Origin: an uncultured Clostridium sp. | GTDB taxonomy: Bacteria; Bacillota; Clostridia; TANB77; CAG-508 | Assembly: GCA_900553125.1 (NCBI GenBank) | Contig: USCB01000014.1 | Coordinates: 1 to 38,471, forward strand | DNA length: 38,471 bases | Direction: 5' to 3' | In this document: positions 1 through 7,414 of the stretch, in pieces | Numbering within the stretch: the first letter of the stretch is position 1 | How the letters are laid out: each line of letters begins with the position of its first letter | Position numbers and translations under genes: made by a program | The notes under the pieces: model-generated | Seen by the model: the letters and a program-made list of their open reading frames with translations, nothing else | Databases searched by the model: none | What the model was told of the DNA's origin: nothing

Positions 1-180
1 TTGAGTGGTGGTGTGAGAGGGGAAAAACACACTAAGTGTTATCCTCTACTCGATTTTTATATATCAATCACATTAGATTTTACATTTGAACAAGACAAAA
101 ATATAACATTAAATAAAAGCGAATTATTGAATTTAGAAATAAAAGATAAATTTGTGTTAGCATGTTTAGAAAGGAATTGA
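1..180 (+). CDS. C-terminal end of an unidentified protein (5' truncated)
   Basis: Frame 1 is open from the first base to a TGA at 178-180, giving about 59 residues that end in DKFVLACLERN. The true start lies outside the window. The segment is hydrophilic with a short aromatic and isoleucine-rich stretch. I do not recognise a family. It lies about 120 bases upstream of pyrF and reads the same way, so it may belong to an upstream operon. Confidence 0.4.
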   Translation: MSGGVRGEKHTKCYPLLDFYISITLDFTFEQDKNITLNKSELLNLEIKDKFVLACLERN

Positions 181-231
181 TGGATTGATAAAAAATGTTG
201 TAATTTTATCCTGAGTAAAATTATTTATGTA

Positions 232-260
232 TTTACTAATCAAACAAAATATGATAGAAT
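232..260 (+). promoter_or_regulatory. possible promoter for the pyr operon
   Basis: TTTACT (232-237) and TAGAAT (255-260) are separated by 17 bases, and transcription would start about 35 bases before pyrF. The -35 box is a weak match. No PyrR-type attenuator or terminator hairpin was seen between here and pyrF. Confidence 0.3.
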
Positions 261-301
261 AACAAAAGTAATATGAATGATAAAGAAAGGAAGTTTTAAA
301 G

Positions 302-1234
302 ATGAGCCAAAATATGATGGACAACCTAATAAACAAAATTAAAGAAAAAAATAGCCCGATAGTAATGGGAATAGACCCTAGATATGAAATGATACCAGAC
401 ATAATAAAATCAAAATATCCAAAGGATATGGCAGGATTTGCTAAATCAGCAGTAGTATTTGCAAAAAAACTAATAGATGCAACTTATGATATAATACCAG
501 CCATAAAGCCACAACTTGCGTATTTTGAAATGATGGGACCTAATGGACTAGATGCATTTCAAGAAATAGTAGATTATGCTAAATCAAAAGATTTAATAGT
601 AATAGCAGATGCAAAAAGAGGGGATATAGGAACAACTTCACAAGGATATTCAAATACATTTTTAGGAGAAACATCATTAGATGATTATAAAGAAAAAATA
701 TATGATGCAGATTTTGTAACCGTAAATCCATATATGGGAACAGACTGTGTAAAGCCATTTGTAGAGGATTCTAAAAAATATGGAAAAGGTGTATTTGTAT
801 TAGTAAAAACATCAAATAAATCATCAGGAGAACTTCAAGATTTAAGATTAGAAAACGGAAATAAAGTATATGAACAAGTTGCAACATTAGTTGAGGAGTG
901 GGGAAAAGACTTAATAGGAGAATACGGATACAGCAGTATATCAGCTGTTGTAGGAGCAACATATCCAGAACAATTAAAAGAAATAAGAAAACTAGCACCA
1001 CATACATTTTTCCTAATTCCTGGTTACGGAGCACAAGGAGGAAAAGCGGAAGATATAGCTTTAGGATTTGATGAAAACGGAATAGGCGGAATTGTTAATG
1101 CATCAAGAAGTTTAATGTGTGCTTATAAAGCAGACAGATGGAAAGAAATTTATACAGAAGAGCAATTTGCAGAAGCTACAAGAGCAGAGGCTTTGAGAAT
1201 GAGAGAAGAACTTATGGGTGCAATTCAGAAATAG
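302..1234 (+). CDS. pyrF: orotidine 5'-phosphate decarboxylase (type 2 PyrF)
   Basis: Decarboxylates OMP to UMP, the last step of de novo pyrimidine synthesis, in the cytoplasm. The 310-residue length fits the longer type 2 subfamily. Seen in the sequence: GIDPR around residue 25, IKPQ around 69, and the signature DAKRGDIG at 103-110 with the catalytic Lys/Asp cluster. The ATG at 302 follows an AAAGGAAG ribosome binding site. It is the first gene of a pyrimidine operon continuing to pyrK and pyrD, but two toxin-antitoxin-like genes lie in between. Its stop codon lies inside a 15-base sequence that recurs just before pyrK. Confidence 0.95.
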   Translation: MSQNMMDNLINKIKEKNSPIVMGIDPRYEMIPDIIKSKYPKDMAGFAKSAVVFAKKLIDATYDIIPAIKPQLAYFEMMGPNGLDAFQEIVDYAKSKDLIVIADAKRGDIGTTSQGYSNTFLGETSLDDYKEKIYDADFVTVNPYMGTDCVKPFVEDSKKYGKGVFVLVKTSNKSSGELQDLRLENGNKVYEQVATLVEEWGKDLIGEYGYSSISAVVGATYPEQLKEIRKLAPHTFFLIPGYGAQGGKAEDIALGFDENGIGGIVNASRSLMCAYKADRWKEIYTEEQFAEATRAEALRMREELMGAIQK

Positions 1235-1243
1235 AAGGGAGAA
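1229..1243 (+). repeat. 15-base direct repeat, left copy
   Basis: AAATAGAAGGGAGAA contains the last codon and stop of pyrF and the ribosome binding site of the next gene. An identical copy is at 1994-2008, just before pyrK. The two copies bracket the nucleotidyltransferase/HEPN pair. Confidence 0.75.
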
Positions 1244-1249
1244 ACTTGT

Positions 1250-1606
1250 ATGAAGAAAAAAATTCCGAATAATATAAATAATATAATTCAATATTTTGTA
1301 AAAGGAGTTAATGAAATTCTTGGAAATAGAGTAAAAAAAGTTATATTATATGGATCCTATGCAAGAGGAGATTTCCAAAAGAGTTCGGATATTGATATTA
1401 TGATATTAACTGACTTAGAAGATGAGGAGTTAATTCAATACAGAGATAAGATTTGGGATTTTGCATATGATGTGGAATTCGAAAATAATTTTGATATAAC
1501 TTTGTCTCCGTTAGTAAAAAATATAGATAAATTTAATTATTGGCTTAATGCAATGCCTTTTTATATGAATGTACAAAAGGAAGGAGTGGTATTAAGTGAA
1601 CAATAA
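1250..1606 (+). CDS. MNT-type nucleotidyltransferase (antitoxin of a HEPN/MNT pair)
   Basis: A small protein (118 residues) of the minimal nucleotidyltransferase fold. The motif GSYARG is at 35-40, followed by the metal-binding DID at 47-49, with D82 a candidate third acidic residue. In studied HEPN/MNT modules the MNT protein neutralises the HEPN toxin, in some cases by transferring AMP groups to it. Here that role is inferred from the partner gene. The ATG at 1250 has the ribosome binding site AAGGGAG. Its 3' end overlaps the HEPN gene by 11 bases, so the two are translationally coupled. The pair sits inside a pyrimidine operon, an unusual location. Confidence 0.85.
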   Translation: MKKKIPNNINNIIQYFVKGVNEILGNRVKKVILYGSYARGDFQKSSDIDIMILTDLEDEELIQYRDKIWDFAYDVEFENNFDITLSPLVKNIDKFNYWLNAMPFYMNVQKEGVVLSEQ

Positions 1607-1991
1607 AGTATCAAAAGAACTTTCTAAACATCGATTACAACAAGCAAAAGATGATTTAAGAGCAAGTGAAATTTTATATAAAGAAAATCTATATAAATCA
1701 GCTAACAATAGAGCATATTATTCTATATTTCATAGTATAAAAGCAGTTTTAGCATTAGAACCAATAGATTTTAAAAGACATAAAGATGTTATAGCATATT
1801 TTAATAAGAATTATGTAAGTAATGAAATATTTCCTAAAAAAATGGGAAGAAAAATATCAATAGCAAGTAGGATGAGAGAAGATAGTGATTATGAAGATGA
1901 GTTTGTTGTTGAAGCAGATGATACTAAAGAACAAATTGAGACAGCTAGGGAATTATTAGTGTTAGTTGAAACATATATTGGAGAAAATTAG
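1596..1991 (+). CDS. HEPN-domain protein (putative toxin of the HEPN/MNT pair)
   Basis: A 131-residue, mostly helical protein. The stretch NRAYYSIFHS (38-47) matches the HEPN family hallmark, with R39 and H46 as the R-x(n)-H pair found in many HEPN ribonucleases. It starts with GTG at 1596 inside the MNT gene, after the ribosome binding site AAGGAG. Known partners of MNT proteins are RNA-cleaving toxins; activity here is inferred, not shown. The gene ends directly before the second copy of the 15-base repeat and pyrK. Alternatively it could be a non-toxic substrate-binding HEPN protein. Confidence 0.8.
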   Translation: MNNKVSKELSKHRLQQAKDDLRASEILYKENLYKSANNRAYYSIFHSIKAVLALEPIDFKRHKDVIAYFNKNYVSNEIFPKKMGRKISIASRMREDSDYEDEFVVEADDTKEQIETARELLVLVETYIGEN

Positions 1992-1993
1992 CC

Positions 1994-2008
1994 AAATAGA
2001 AGGGAGAA
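1994..2008 (+). repeat. 15-base direct repeat, right copy
   Basis: Perfect copy of AAATAGAAGGGAGAA at 1229-1243. It supplies the ribosome binding site of pyrK and, out of context, contains the same AAA TAG that ends pyrF. Recombination between the copies would restore pyrF followed by pyrK with a 15-base gap. Confidence 0.75.
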
Positions 2009-2014
2009 TATATT

Positions 2015-2809
2015 ATGTCAAAAATGCAATTACAAGCAAAATTAGTAAAAAAAGAACAACTAAAAGATGATATTTTCAAATTTTGTGTGGAAGCACAAGA
2101 AATTGTAAATATAGCAAAATCAGGTCAATTTTTAGAAATAAGAGTAACAGACCAAGTAGAACCATTCTTAAGAAGGCCAATAAGTATATACAATTTAGAT
2201 AAAGAAAATGGTATTTTAGAATTTATATTCCAAGTAAAGGGAAAAGGAACTAAAATATTAGCTCAAAAACAAGAGGGAGAATTAATAGATATAATAGGAC
2301 CTCTAGGACATGGGACATTTGAGTATTCTAAATATCAAAATTTAGCAATAATAGGTGGAGGAATAGGAATATTCCCATTATATGAACTTGCAAAAGAAGC
2401 AAAGCTTGATGGAAAAAATGTAAATACATATTTAGGATTTAGAAATAAAGAATTCATAACATTAGAAGAAGAATTTAAAAATGTATCAACATCTTTATGT
2501 TTGGCAACAGATGATGGAAGTTATGGAAAAAACGGATTTGTAATAAACTTTTTAAAAGAAGATATAGAAAAAGAAAAAATAGATTCAATATTTGCTTGTG
2601 GACCTATGCCTATGCTAAGAGCTGTAAAGGCATTAGCAATGGAAAAAAATATTCCTTGCCAAGTTTCATTAGAAGAAAAAATGGGATGTGGAATCGGAGT
2701 ATGTTTAGGTTGTGCGGTTAAAACTGCAGAAAGCACAAGTGAAAATCCTGAATATAAACATGTTTGTAAGGCAGGACCAGTTTTTGATGCTACAGAAGTT
2801 GAATTTTAG
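2015..2809 (+). CDS. pyrK: dihydroorotate dehydrogenase electron-transfer subunit PyrK
   Basis: The iron-sulfur flavoprotein that passes electrons from dihydroorotate oxidation at PyrD to NAD+. Seen: a flavin-reductase-like fold with the FAD-binding motif LRRPIS (52-57), a GGGIGIFP nucleotide-binding glycine loop near residue 113, and a C-terminal [2Fe-2S] site with C225, C230, C233 and C251 (C-x4-C-x2-C-x17-C). The length of 264 residues is normal. It is separated from its partner pyrD only by a palindromic repeat. The presence of PyrK shows that the adjacent PyrD is the heteromeric, NAD-linked class 1B enzyme. Confidence 0.95.
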   Translation: MSKMQLQAKLVKKEQLKDDIFKFCVEAQEIVNIAKSGQFLEIRVTDQVEPFLRRPISIYNLDKENGILEFIFQVKGKGTKILAQKQEGELIDIIGPLGHGTFEYSKYQNLAIIGGGIGIFPLYELAKEAKLDGKNVNTYLGFRNKEFITLEEEFKNVSTSLCLATDDGSYGKNGFVINFLKEDIEKEKIDSIFACGPMPMLRAVKALAMEKNIPCQVSLEEKMGCGIGVCLGCAVKTAESTSENPEYKHVCKAGPVFDATEVEF

Positions 2810-2810
2810 T

Positions 2811-2864
2811 GTTCCATTGGGACCGGTTCTTTTTGGGACATTTTGAAAAAGAACTGTTCCCAAT
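2811..2864 (+). repeat. intergenic palindromic repeat, decayed copy (locus 1)
   Basis: The left arm ATTGGGACCGGTTCTTTTT (2816-2834) faces an imperfect right arm at 2846-2864. The unit begins with TGTTCC-like sequence and has GGGACATT after the T run. It fills the space between the pyrK stop and the pyrD ribosome binding site. Confidence 0.8.
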
Positions 2865-2891
2865 AAGAAAAAATGAAAGGAGAAAATAAAA

Positions 2892-3800
2892 ATGAATTTA
2901 GAAGTAGATTTTGCAGGATTAAAACTAAAAAATCCAGTAACAGTAGCCTCTGGAACATTTGGCTATGGAAGAGAATATAGTGACTTTTATGACCTAGGAA
3001 AATTAGGAGCAGTAATAACAAAAGGAACATCTTTAAAACCAAGAAATGGAAATAAACCATCAAGAGTATGTGAAACACCAAGTGGAATGTTAAATAGTAT
3101 AGGATTACAAAATCCAGGAGTAGAATATTTTGCTCAAAATGATTTACCATTCTTAAGAAAATTTGATACAAAAATTATAGTAAATGCTTGTGGTAATACA
3201 GTAGAGGATTATGTTGAACTTTGTAGAGTATTAAATTCTTTAGATATAGATGCCGTTGAACTAAACCTATCTTGTCCAAATGTAAAACAAGGATGTTTAG
3301 CTTTTGGTACAACTTATGAGGGTGTAAAAAATGTAACTAGTCAATGTAGAAAAGTTTTAGAAAAGCCTTTAATTGTAAAACTAACACCAAATGTTACAGA
3401 TATAACAGAAACTGCAAAAGCTGTTGAAGATGCAGGAGCAGATGGAGTATCTTTAATAAATACATTACTTGGAATGAGTATAGATATAGAAAAACAAAGA
3501 CCATTTTTAGCAAATAATACAGGTGGACTTTCAGGACCTGCAATAAAACCTGTTGCTGTTAGAATGGTATATCAAGTTGCTCAAAAGGTTAATATTCCAG
3601 TACTTGGATTAGGCGGAATAGTAAATGGAAATGATGCAGTTGAATTTATGCTTTCTGGTGCAAAAGCAATTTCAATTGGATGTGGAAACTTTATTGACCC
3701 TTATGCAGGACCAAAAACAGTAGAGGGAATTGAAGATTATTTAAAAAGACATAATATAGATGATGTTAATGATATTGTTGGTAAAGTTAAAATGAATTGA
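2892..3800 (+). CDS. pyrD: dihydroorotate dehydrogenase catalytic subunit (class 1B)
   Basis: Oxidises dihydroorotate to orotate using FMN, passing electrons to PyrK. The 302-residue TIM barrel contains TKGTS near residue 43 and NLSCPN at 125-130; C128 is the catalytic-base cysteine expected of class 1 enzymes. VASGTFGYG (18-26) and the C-terminal GLGGI segment fit the FMN phosphate-binding regions. The ATG follows AAAGGAG. It closes the pyrimidine operon pyrF-MNT-HEPN-pyrK-pyrD and is bounded on both sides by copies of the same palindromic repeat. Confidence 0.96.
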   Translation: MNLEVDFAGLKLKNPVTVASGTFGYGREYSDFYDLGKLGAVITKGTSLKPRNGNKPSRVCETPSGMLNSIGLQNPGVEYFAQNDLPFLRKFDTKIIVNACGNTVEDYVELCRVLNSLDIDAVELNLSCPNVKQGCLAFGTTYEGVKNVTSQCRKVLEKPLIVKLTPNVTDITETAKAVEDAGADGVSLINTLLGMSIDIEKQRPFLANNTGGLSGPAIKPVAVRMVYQVAQKVNIPVLGLGGIVNGNDAVEFMLSGAKAISIGCGNFIDPYAGPKTVEGIEDYLKRHNIDDVNDIVGKVKMN

Positions 3801-3801
3801 C

Positions 3802-3853
3802 CTATTGGGACCGGTTCTTTTTGGGACATTTTGTAAAAAGAACGATCCCTAAT
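3802..3853 (+). repeat. intergenic palindromic repeat, decayed copy (locus 2)
   Basis: The left arm (3804-3822) is identical to that of the copy before pyrD, but the right arm (3835-3853) has different mismatches. The left halves stay alike while the right arms have drifted independently. Confidence 0.75.
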
Positions 3854-3969
3854 ACAAAAAGAATTAAAAATCATTCTTCAAAAGAATTATTTTAGAATTT
3901 AAATAGAAGTATATTTTTACATTGAAAAATTGTAGAATAATGTCAAAAAAAGTGGAAGGTGATGAAATA

Positions 3970-4134
3970 ATGGGATTTAAAGTACCAAAAGGTGTAGAAA
4001 AAGTTCCTAAGACAATAAGAATTGATGAAAAAGATTGTGATATTATTCAAAAGCTGGCTTATGATAATAATACTTCATTTAATGATATTGTTAATAGTAT
4101 GATTAAATATGCTATTGAGAATATGGAGCAGTAA
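3970..4134 (+). CDS. small ribbon-helix-helix-like protein
   Basis: A 54-residue protein with a short strand (KTIRID) followed by two predicted helices (DCDIIQKLAYDNN and SFNDIVNSMIKYAIENM), the arrangement of ribbon-helix-helix DNA-binding or antitoxin proteins. I chose the ATG at 3970 because AAGGTGAT lies just upstream; an in-frame ATG at 3922 has no such site and adds an atypical tail. It is monocistronic between pyrD and a bidirectional terminator. Without a toxin neighbour, a role as regulator or orphan antitoxin is inference. Confidence 0.6.
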   Translation: MGFKVPKGVEKVPKTIRIDEKDCDIIQKLAYDNNTSFNDIVNSMIKYAIENMEQ

Positions 4135-4138
4135 AAAA

Positions 4139-4173
4139 AGCAGATTAAGACTTAAAAAATCTTAATCTGTTTT
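4139..4173. terminator. bidirectional intrinsic terminator between convergent genes
   Basis: Perfect 10-base stem CAGATTAAGA (4141-4150) and TCTTAATCTG (4160-4169), with a T run to the right and an A run to the left. It can serve both the small gene ending at 4134 and the minus-strand gene ending at 4177. Confidence 0.85.
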
Positions 4174-4176
4174 CTA

Positions 4177-5070
4177 CTAATATTTCAATCCTAATCCATA
4201 TAAATCTTCATCAATTAAAGTATGAACTCTAGTCAAAGTTCTATCATTATCAGATTTCAAGCTATTTTCAATAAACTCAGGATGATTAACCAAAAATTCT
4301 TTCATAGTATCATCAGGATTATCAAAATATCTATTAATAAATTCTAATTGTTCTTCATTTATAGCACCATGAGCCAAAGCCTCTTTAAATAAATCCTTAT
4401 TAACAGTAGCTAAAGCATGAGCAGTAACACCTACTTCTTTTAAATTATCAAAACCACCTTGATTTCTATCGATAACCACCAAAGTATGCTCCATATTACC
4501 ATTTAAATTATTAATAATAGGAACCCATCTTTTGATATAGCTTGAAGCTGTAGTAATTAAATCAGATAAATGTAAAACTTTATCACCATTTAAATTAGAA
4601 ATAGGTTCCGACATATTAAAATCAGAATTACTTAAAATAGCAGACATATCTTTAAAAATAGTTAAATGTGGTTTATTTAGCAAATAAGCTAAAATAATAG
4701 AGAAATACCAATCTCTTCTTTCACCACCAGAAATATATTTAAAATTATCTACACCGATGTTGTTTTCAATATATTCTTTCATTTGATTTATAACATCTTG
4801 ATAAATTTTATTTGAATTATATTCTTCTAAAACTTTATCAAAAAGTTTTTTAGGTAAGTCAAATTTATCAGCTTTTCCATCATTAATCAATTTAAGTTCA
4901 TAAGTTATGAAATTTAAAAATTCAGTTGATTCTTTTTCTCCGCCATAAACATATTGGCTATTAAAAAAATAAGGAGAAAGTTTTCCAGATGTTAGCCAGA
5001 ATGGTTCGTTTTCTTTACAAAATTTTATTGCATTTGATTCAAATAAATATGATAATATTTTATTAGACAT
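4177..5070 (-). CDS. divergent orotate phosphoribosyltransferase-like protein
   Basis: 297 residues, longer than the usual 200-230 of PyrE. The N-terminal FWLTSGKLSPYFFNS (24-38) matches the start of orotate phosphoribosyltransferases. VLHLSDLITTASS (165-177) lies where the PRPP-binding loop should be, and VVIDRNQGG (198-206) matches the following strand and loop. The PRPP loop has one acidic residue (D170) where two are usual, and an insert of about 60 residues lies between. The gene starts with ATG after TAAAGGAGG. It sits beside the pyrimidine operon, which lacks another pyrE in this window, so it may supply or modify that step. A different phosphoribosyltransferase substrate is possible. 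Confidence 0.65.
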   Translation of the reverse strand: MSNKILSYLFESNAIKFCKENEPFWLTSGKLSPYFFNSQYVYGGEKESTEFLNFITYELKLINDGKADKFDLPKKLFDKVLEEYNSNKIYQDVINQMKEYIENNIGVDNFKYISGGERRDWYFSIILAYLLNKPHLTIFKDMSAILSNSDFNMSEPISNLNGDKVLHLSDLITTASSYIKRWVPIINNLNGNMEHTLVVIDRNQGGFDNLKEVGVTAHALATVNKDLFKEALAHGAINEEQLEFINRYFDNPDDTMKEFLVNHPEFIENSLKSDNDRTLTRVHTLIDEDLYGLGLKY

Positions 5071-5100
5071 GTTAATATAACCTCCTTTAAATTTGAGTAT

Positions 5101-5129
5101 ATATTATTATAGTTTAGTGGAATTGTCAA
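5101..5129 (-). promoter_or_regulatory. promoter of the phosphoribosyltransferase-like gene
   Basis: On the minus strand TTGACA (5129-5124) is followed after 17 bases by TAATAT (5106-5101), just upstream of the ribosome binding site of the gene starting at 5070. Confidence 0.5.
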
Positions 5130-5135
5130 GCGATT

Positions 5136-5184
5136 TCTGATTTGGGACGGTTCCTTTTCGGAAAAGGAACCGTCCCAAATCAAA
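5136..5184. repeat. intergenic palindromic repeat, perfect copy (locus 3)
   Basis: Perfect 21-base inverted repeat (5139-5159 and 5161-5181) around a single base, with the core GGGACGGTTCCTTTTC. It lies between two divergent promoters, so it cannot be a simple terminator for either gene. Confidence 0.9.
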
Positions 5185-5201
5185 AAAATTTCAAAAAAAT
5201 A

Positions 5202-5230
5202 TTGATATTTTTTTACATTTGGGCTAAAAT
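5202..5230 (+). promoter_or_regulatory. promoter of the HD-secD-secF-greA operon
   Basis: TTGATA (5202-5207), a 17-base spacer and TAAAAT (5225-5230), 40 bases upstream of the GTG start at 5270. Confidence 0.6.
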
Positions 5231-5269
5231 AGAAAAAGTTCAAAAAATAAAAGGACAGGAGGCTGAAAC

Positions 5270-5930
5270 GTGGTAACTTTAGAAGATGTAAAAAATAATG
5301 AAGAAATAAAGTATTTGATAGAAGGAGCCCAAAAACAATTAGATGAACTTCGGATATACAGAGCACTCATATAGGCATATAGGAATTGTGTCAAAAAGGG
5401 CTGGAGATATCTTACAAGATTTAGGTTTTGATGAAAGAACGGTTGAGCTAACAAGAATAGCAGGATATATGCATGATATAGGAAATTGTGTAAATAGAGT
5501 AGATCATGCACATTCAGGGGCGATATTAAGTTATAATATATTAAAAGATATGGGGATGAGTATTGCTGAAAGAACTGAAATTATGATGGCAATAGGGAAT
5601 CATGACGAAAGTACTGGTACTGCGGTAAGTGATATATCAGCTGCACTAATATTAGCAGATAAATCAGATGTAGCAAGGTCACGAGTTTCGAAGAAAAATA
5701 TTGCAACATTTGATATTCACGATAAAGTAAATTATGCTGTAACAAATGCAGACTTGAAACTAGATGCTGAAAAGAGAGTGATAACATTAAAATTAGATAT
5801 AGATACTACAATATGTCCTGTACTAGACTATTTTAAAATTTTCATGGATAGAACAATTATGAGCAAATATGCAGCAAAGTATCTAAAAATATGGTATGAA
5901 TTAATTATAAATAATACAAAATTATTATAA
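5270..5930 (+). CDS. HD-domain phosphohydrolase with an apparent +1 frameshift
   Basis: A metal-dependent HD hydrolase of unknown substrate. The GTG at 5270 has a strong AGGAGG site and opens a frame that reads 27 codons to DEL (5345-5350), then breaks. Skipping one C at 5351 joins it to the frame GYTEHSYRHIG..., open to 5930, giving about 219 residues. The shorter frame from ATG 5343 has no proper ribosome site. Counted from that ATG, metal-ligand candidates are H12, H44-D45, H55/H57, H87-D88 and D106, so the catalytic core is intact. The unshifted frame stops at 5372-5374. CTT CGG pairs a Leu codon with an Arg codon that is rare here, so ribosomal +1 slippage is possible; a sequencing indel or recent mutation is simpler. 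Confidence 0.75.
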
Positions 5931-5945
5931 AATGAGGAGGAAAAA

Positions 5946-7397
5946 ATGAAAGGAAAAAAATTAAGAGTAATTACACAAATATTAGCAATTATTACAATAT
6001 GTTTAATATCATTTATTGGGATATATAAACAAGATGCTAATAAAATGAAAAATCAAGTGAAGGATTATGAATTAGGAAAGGATTTGAACGGTTACAGAGA
6101 AATTGTACTAGAAGTAAGTGATGCAAATGAGGTTTTGGATTCTGATGGGAAAGTTGTAGGAAATACAGACCAATATAATGATAGTAGTATTGAGTCAAAT
6201 TCATATCAAAAATCAGATAATAAAATTAATAAAGAAGAAAGTTTAACTAAAGAAAATTTTGAAAAATCAAAATCAATAATTGAAAAAAGGCTAAAAAAAT
6301 TGAATGTTGAAGATTATAATATAAGCGTTAATACCGAAAATGGAGCAATATATCTTCAAATACCTGAAAATAGTGAAACAGACCATGTTGTTAGCAATAT
6401 AGTTCAAGTTGCTAAATTCCAAATTAAAGATTCAGAAGATGATTCAAAAATATTTATTACAAACAGTGATATAAAAAAAATATCAGCACTTTATAATACA
6501 GAAACATCTGGAACAACAGTATATCTTAGAATGAATTTTAATAAAAATGGAAAGAAAATTTTAAAAGACATAAGTTCAGGAGATTATGCAACCAAAAGTG
6601 ATTCTAACAGTGAGAATAAAGCTGAAGAAACAAATACATCAAATGAAGAAACTACAGAAAATGAAGCAGAAGAAAATACAACATCTGAAGGAAGCAGTGA
6701 AAATAGTGAAAGCAATTCTCAAAAGAAAATAATTTTATCAATAGACAACAATGATATGATAACAACAAGCTTTGATAATCCAATACAAGATGGAGTTATA
6801 GATTTGTCTATGAATAAGGCAACAACTGATAGTGACTCAATTGCTGATACATTAGAATCTGCATCAACAATAGCAGCAGTTGTAAATTCTGGAGAAATGC
6901 CACTTACATATAAAGTTTCTGATAATAATTATATAAATAGTGATATAAAAATAGAAAATGTAGAACAAGTAATATATATAATAGCAGCAATTACAGTAAT
7001 AGCATTAGTTTTATTGGTAATTAAATATAAATTAAAAGGTTTCATTGCATCAATGGCTTATATAGGATTTGTAGCCTTAGATTTATTAGTAATAAGATAC
7101 ACAAATGTAACAATAACGTTAGAAAGTATAGTTGCAGGTATAATAATTCTTGCTATAAATTATATGATAGTTTATAAGTTACTAGAAATTTCTAAGAAAG
7201 AATTAGATGAAAAGGCTCAGGCAAATAAAAAAGAGTTCAAGTCTATATTAATAAAATCTATACCAATATTTATAATAGCTGTTGTGTTTACATTTGTAAA
7301 ATGGACAAAAATAGCTACTTTCGGAATGTTTATATTCTGGGGATTAATTTTGAGTATAGTTTATAACTATTTAGTAACCAAAAATATGATAGATTAA
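5946..7397 (+). CDS. secD: SecD-like protein translocase subunit
   Basis: 483 residues. It has one N-terminal membrane helix (about 7-26), a large extracytoplasmic part and a C-terminal cluster of about five membrane helices. YELGKDLNGYREIVLEV aligns with the GLDLxGG region that opens SecD, and ENFEKSKSIIEKRLKKLNVEDY matches the first periplasmic (P1) domain. A Ser/Asn/Glu-rich low-complexity insert lies around residues 220-260. SecD with SecF uses the proton gradient to help pull secreted proteins through SecYEG. Sequence conservation in the membrane part is low. It follows the HD gene by 15 bases and precedes secF by 17. SecD identity is supported by this order more than by strict motifs. 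Confidence 0.75.
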   Translation: MKGKKLRVITQILAIITICLISFIGIYKQDANKMKNQVKDYELGKDLNGYREIVLEVSDANEVLDSDGKVVGNTDQYNDSSIESNSYQKSDNKINKEESLTKENFEKSKSIIEKRLKKLNVEDYNISVNTENGAIYLQIPENSETDHVVSNIVQVAKFQIKDSEDDSKIFITNSDIKKISALYNTETSGTTVYLRMNFNKNGKKILKDISSGDYATKSDSNSENKAEETNTSNEETTENEAEENTTSEGSSENSESNSQKKIILSIDNNDMITTSFDNPIQDGVIDLSMNKATTDSDSIADTLESASTIAAVVNSGEMPLTYKVSDNNYINSDIKIENVEQVIYIIAAITVIALVLLVIKYKLKGFIASMAYIGFVALDLLVIRYTNVTITLESIVAGIIILAINYMIVYKLLEISKKELDEKAQANKKEFKSILIKSIPIFIIAVVFTFVKWTKIATFGMFIFWGLILSIVYNYLVTKNMID

Positions 7398-7414
7398 CAG
7401 AAAGGAAGAAGATA

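Noticed and set aside
3922..3969. N-terminal extension of the small ribbon-helix-helix-like protein
   Set aside because: No ribosome site precedes ATG 3922, while AAGGTGAT precedes ATG 3970 at good spacing.
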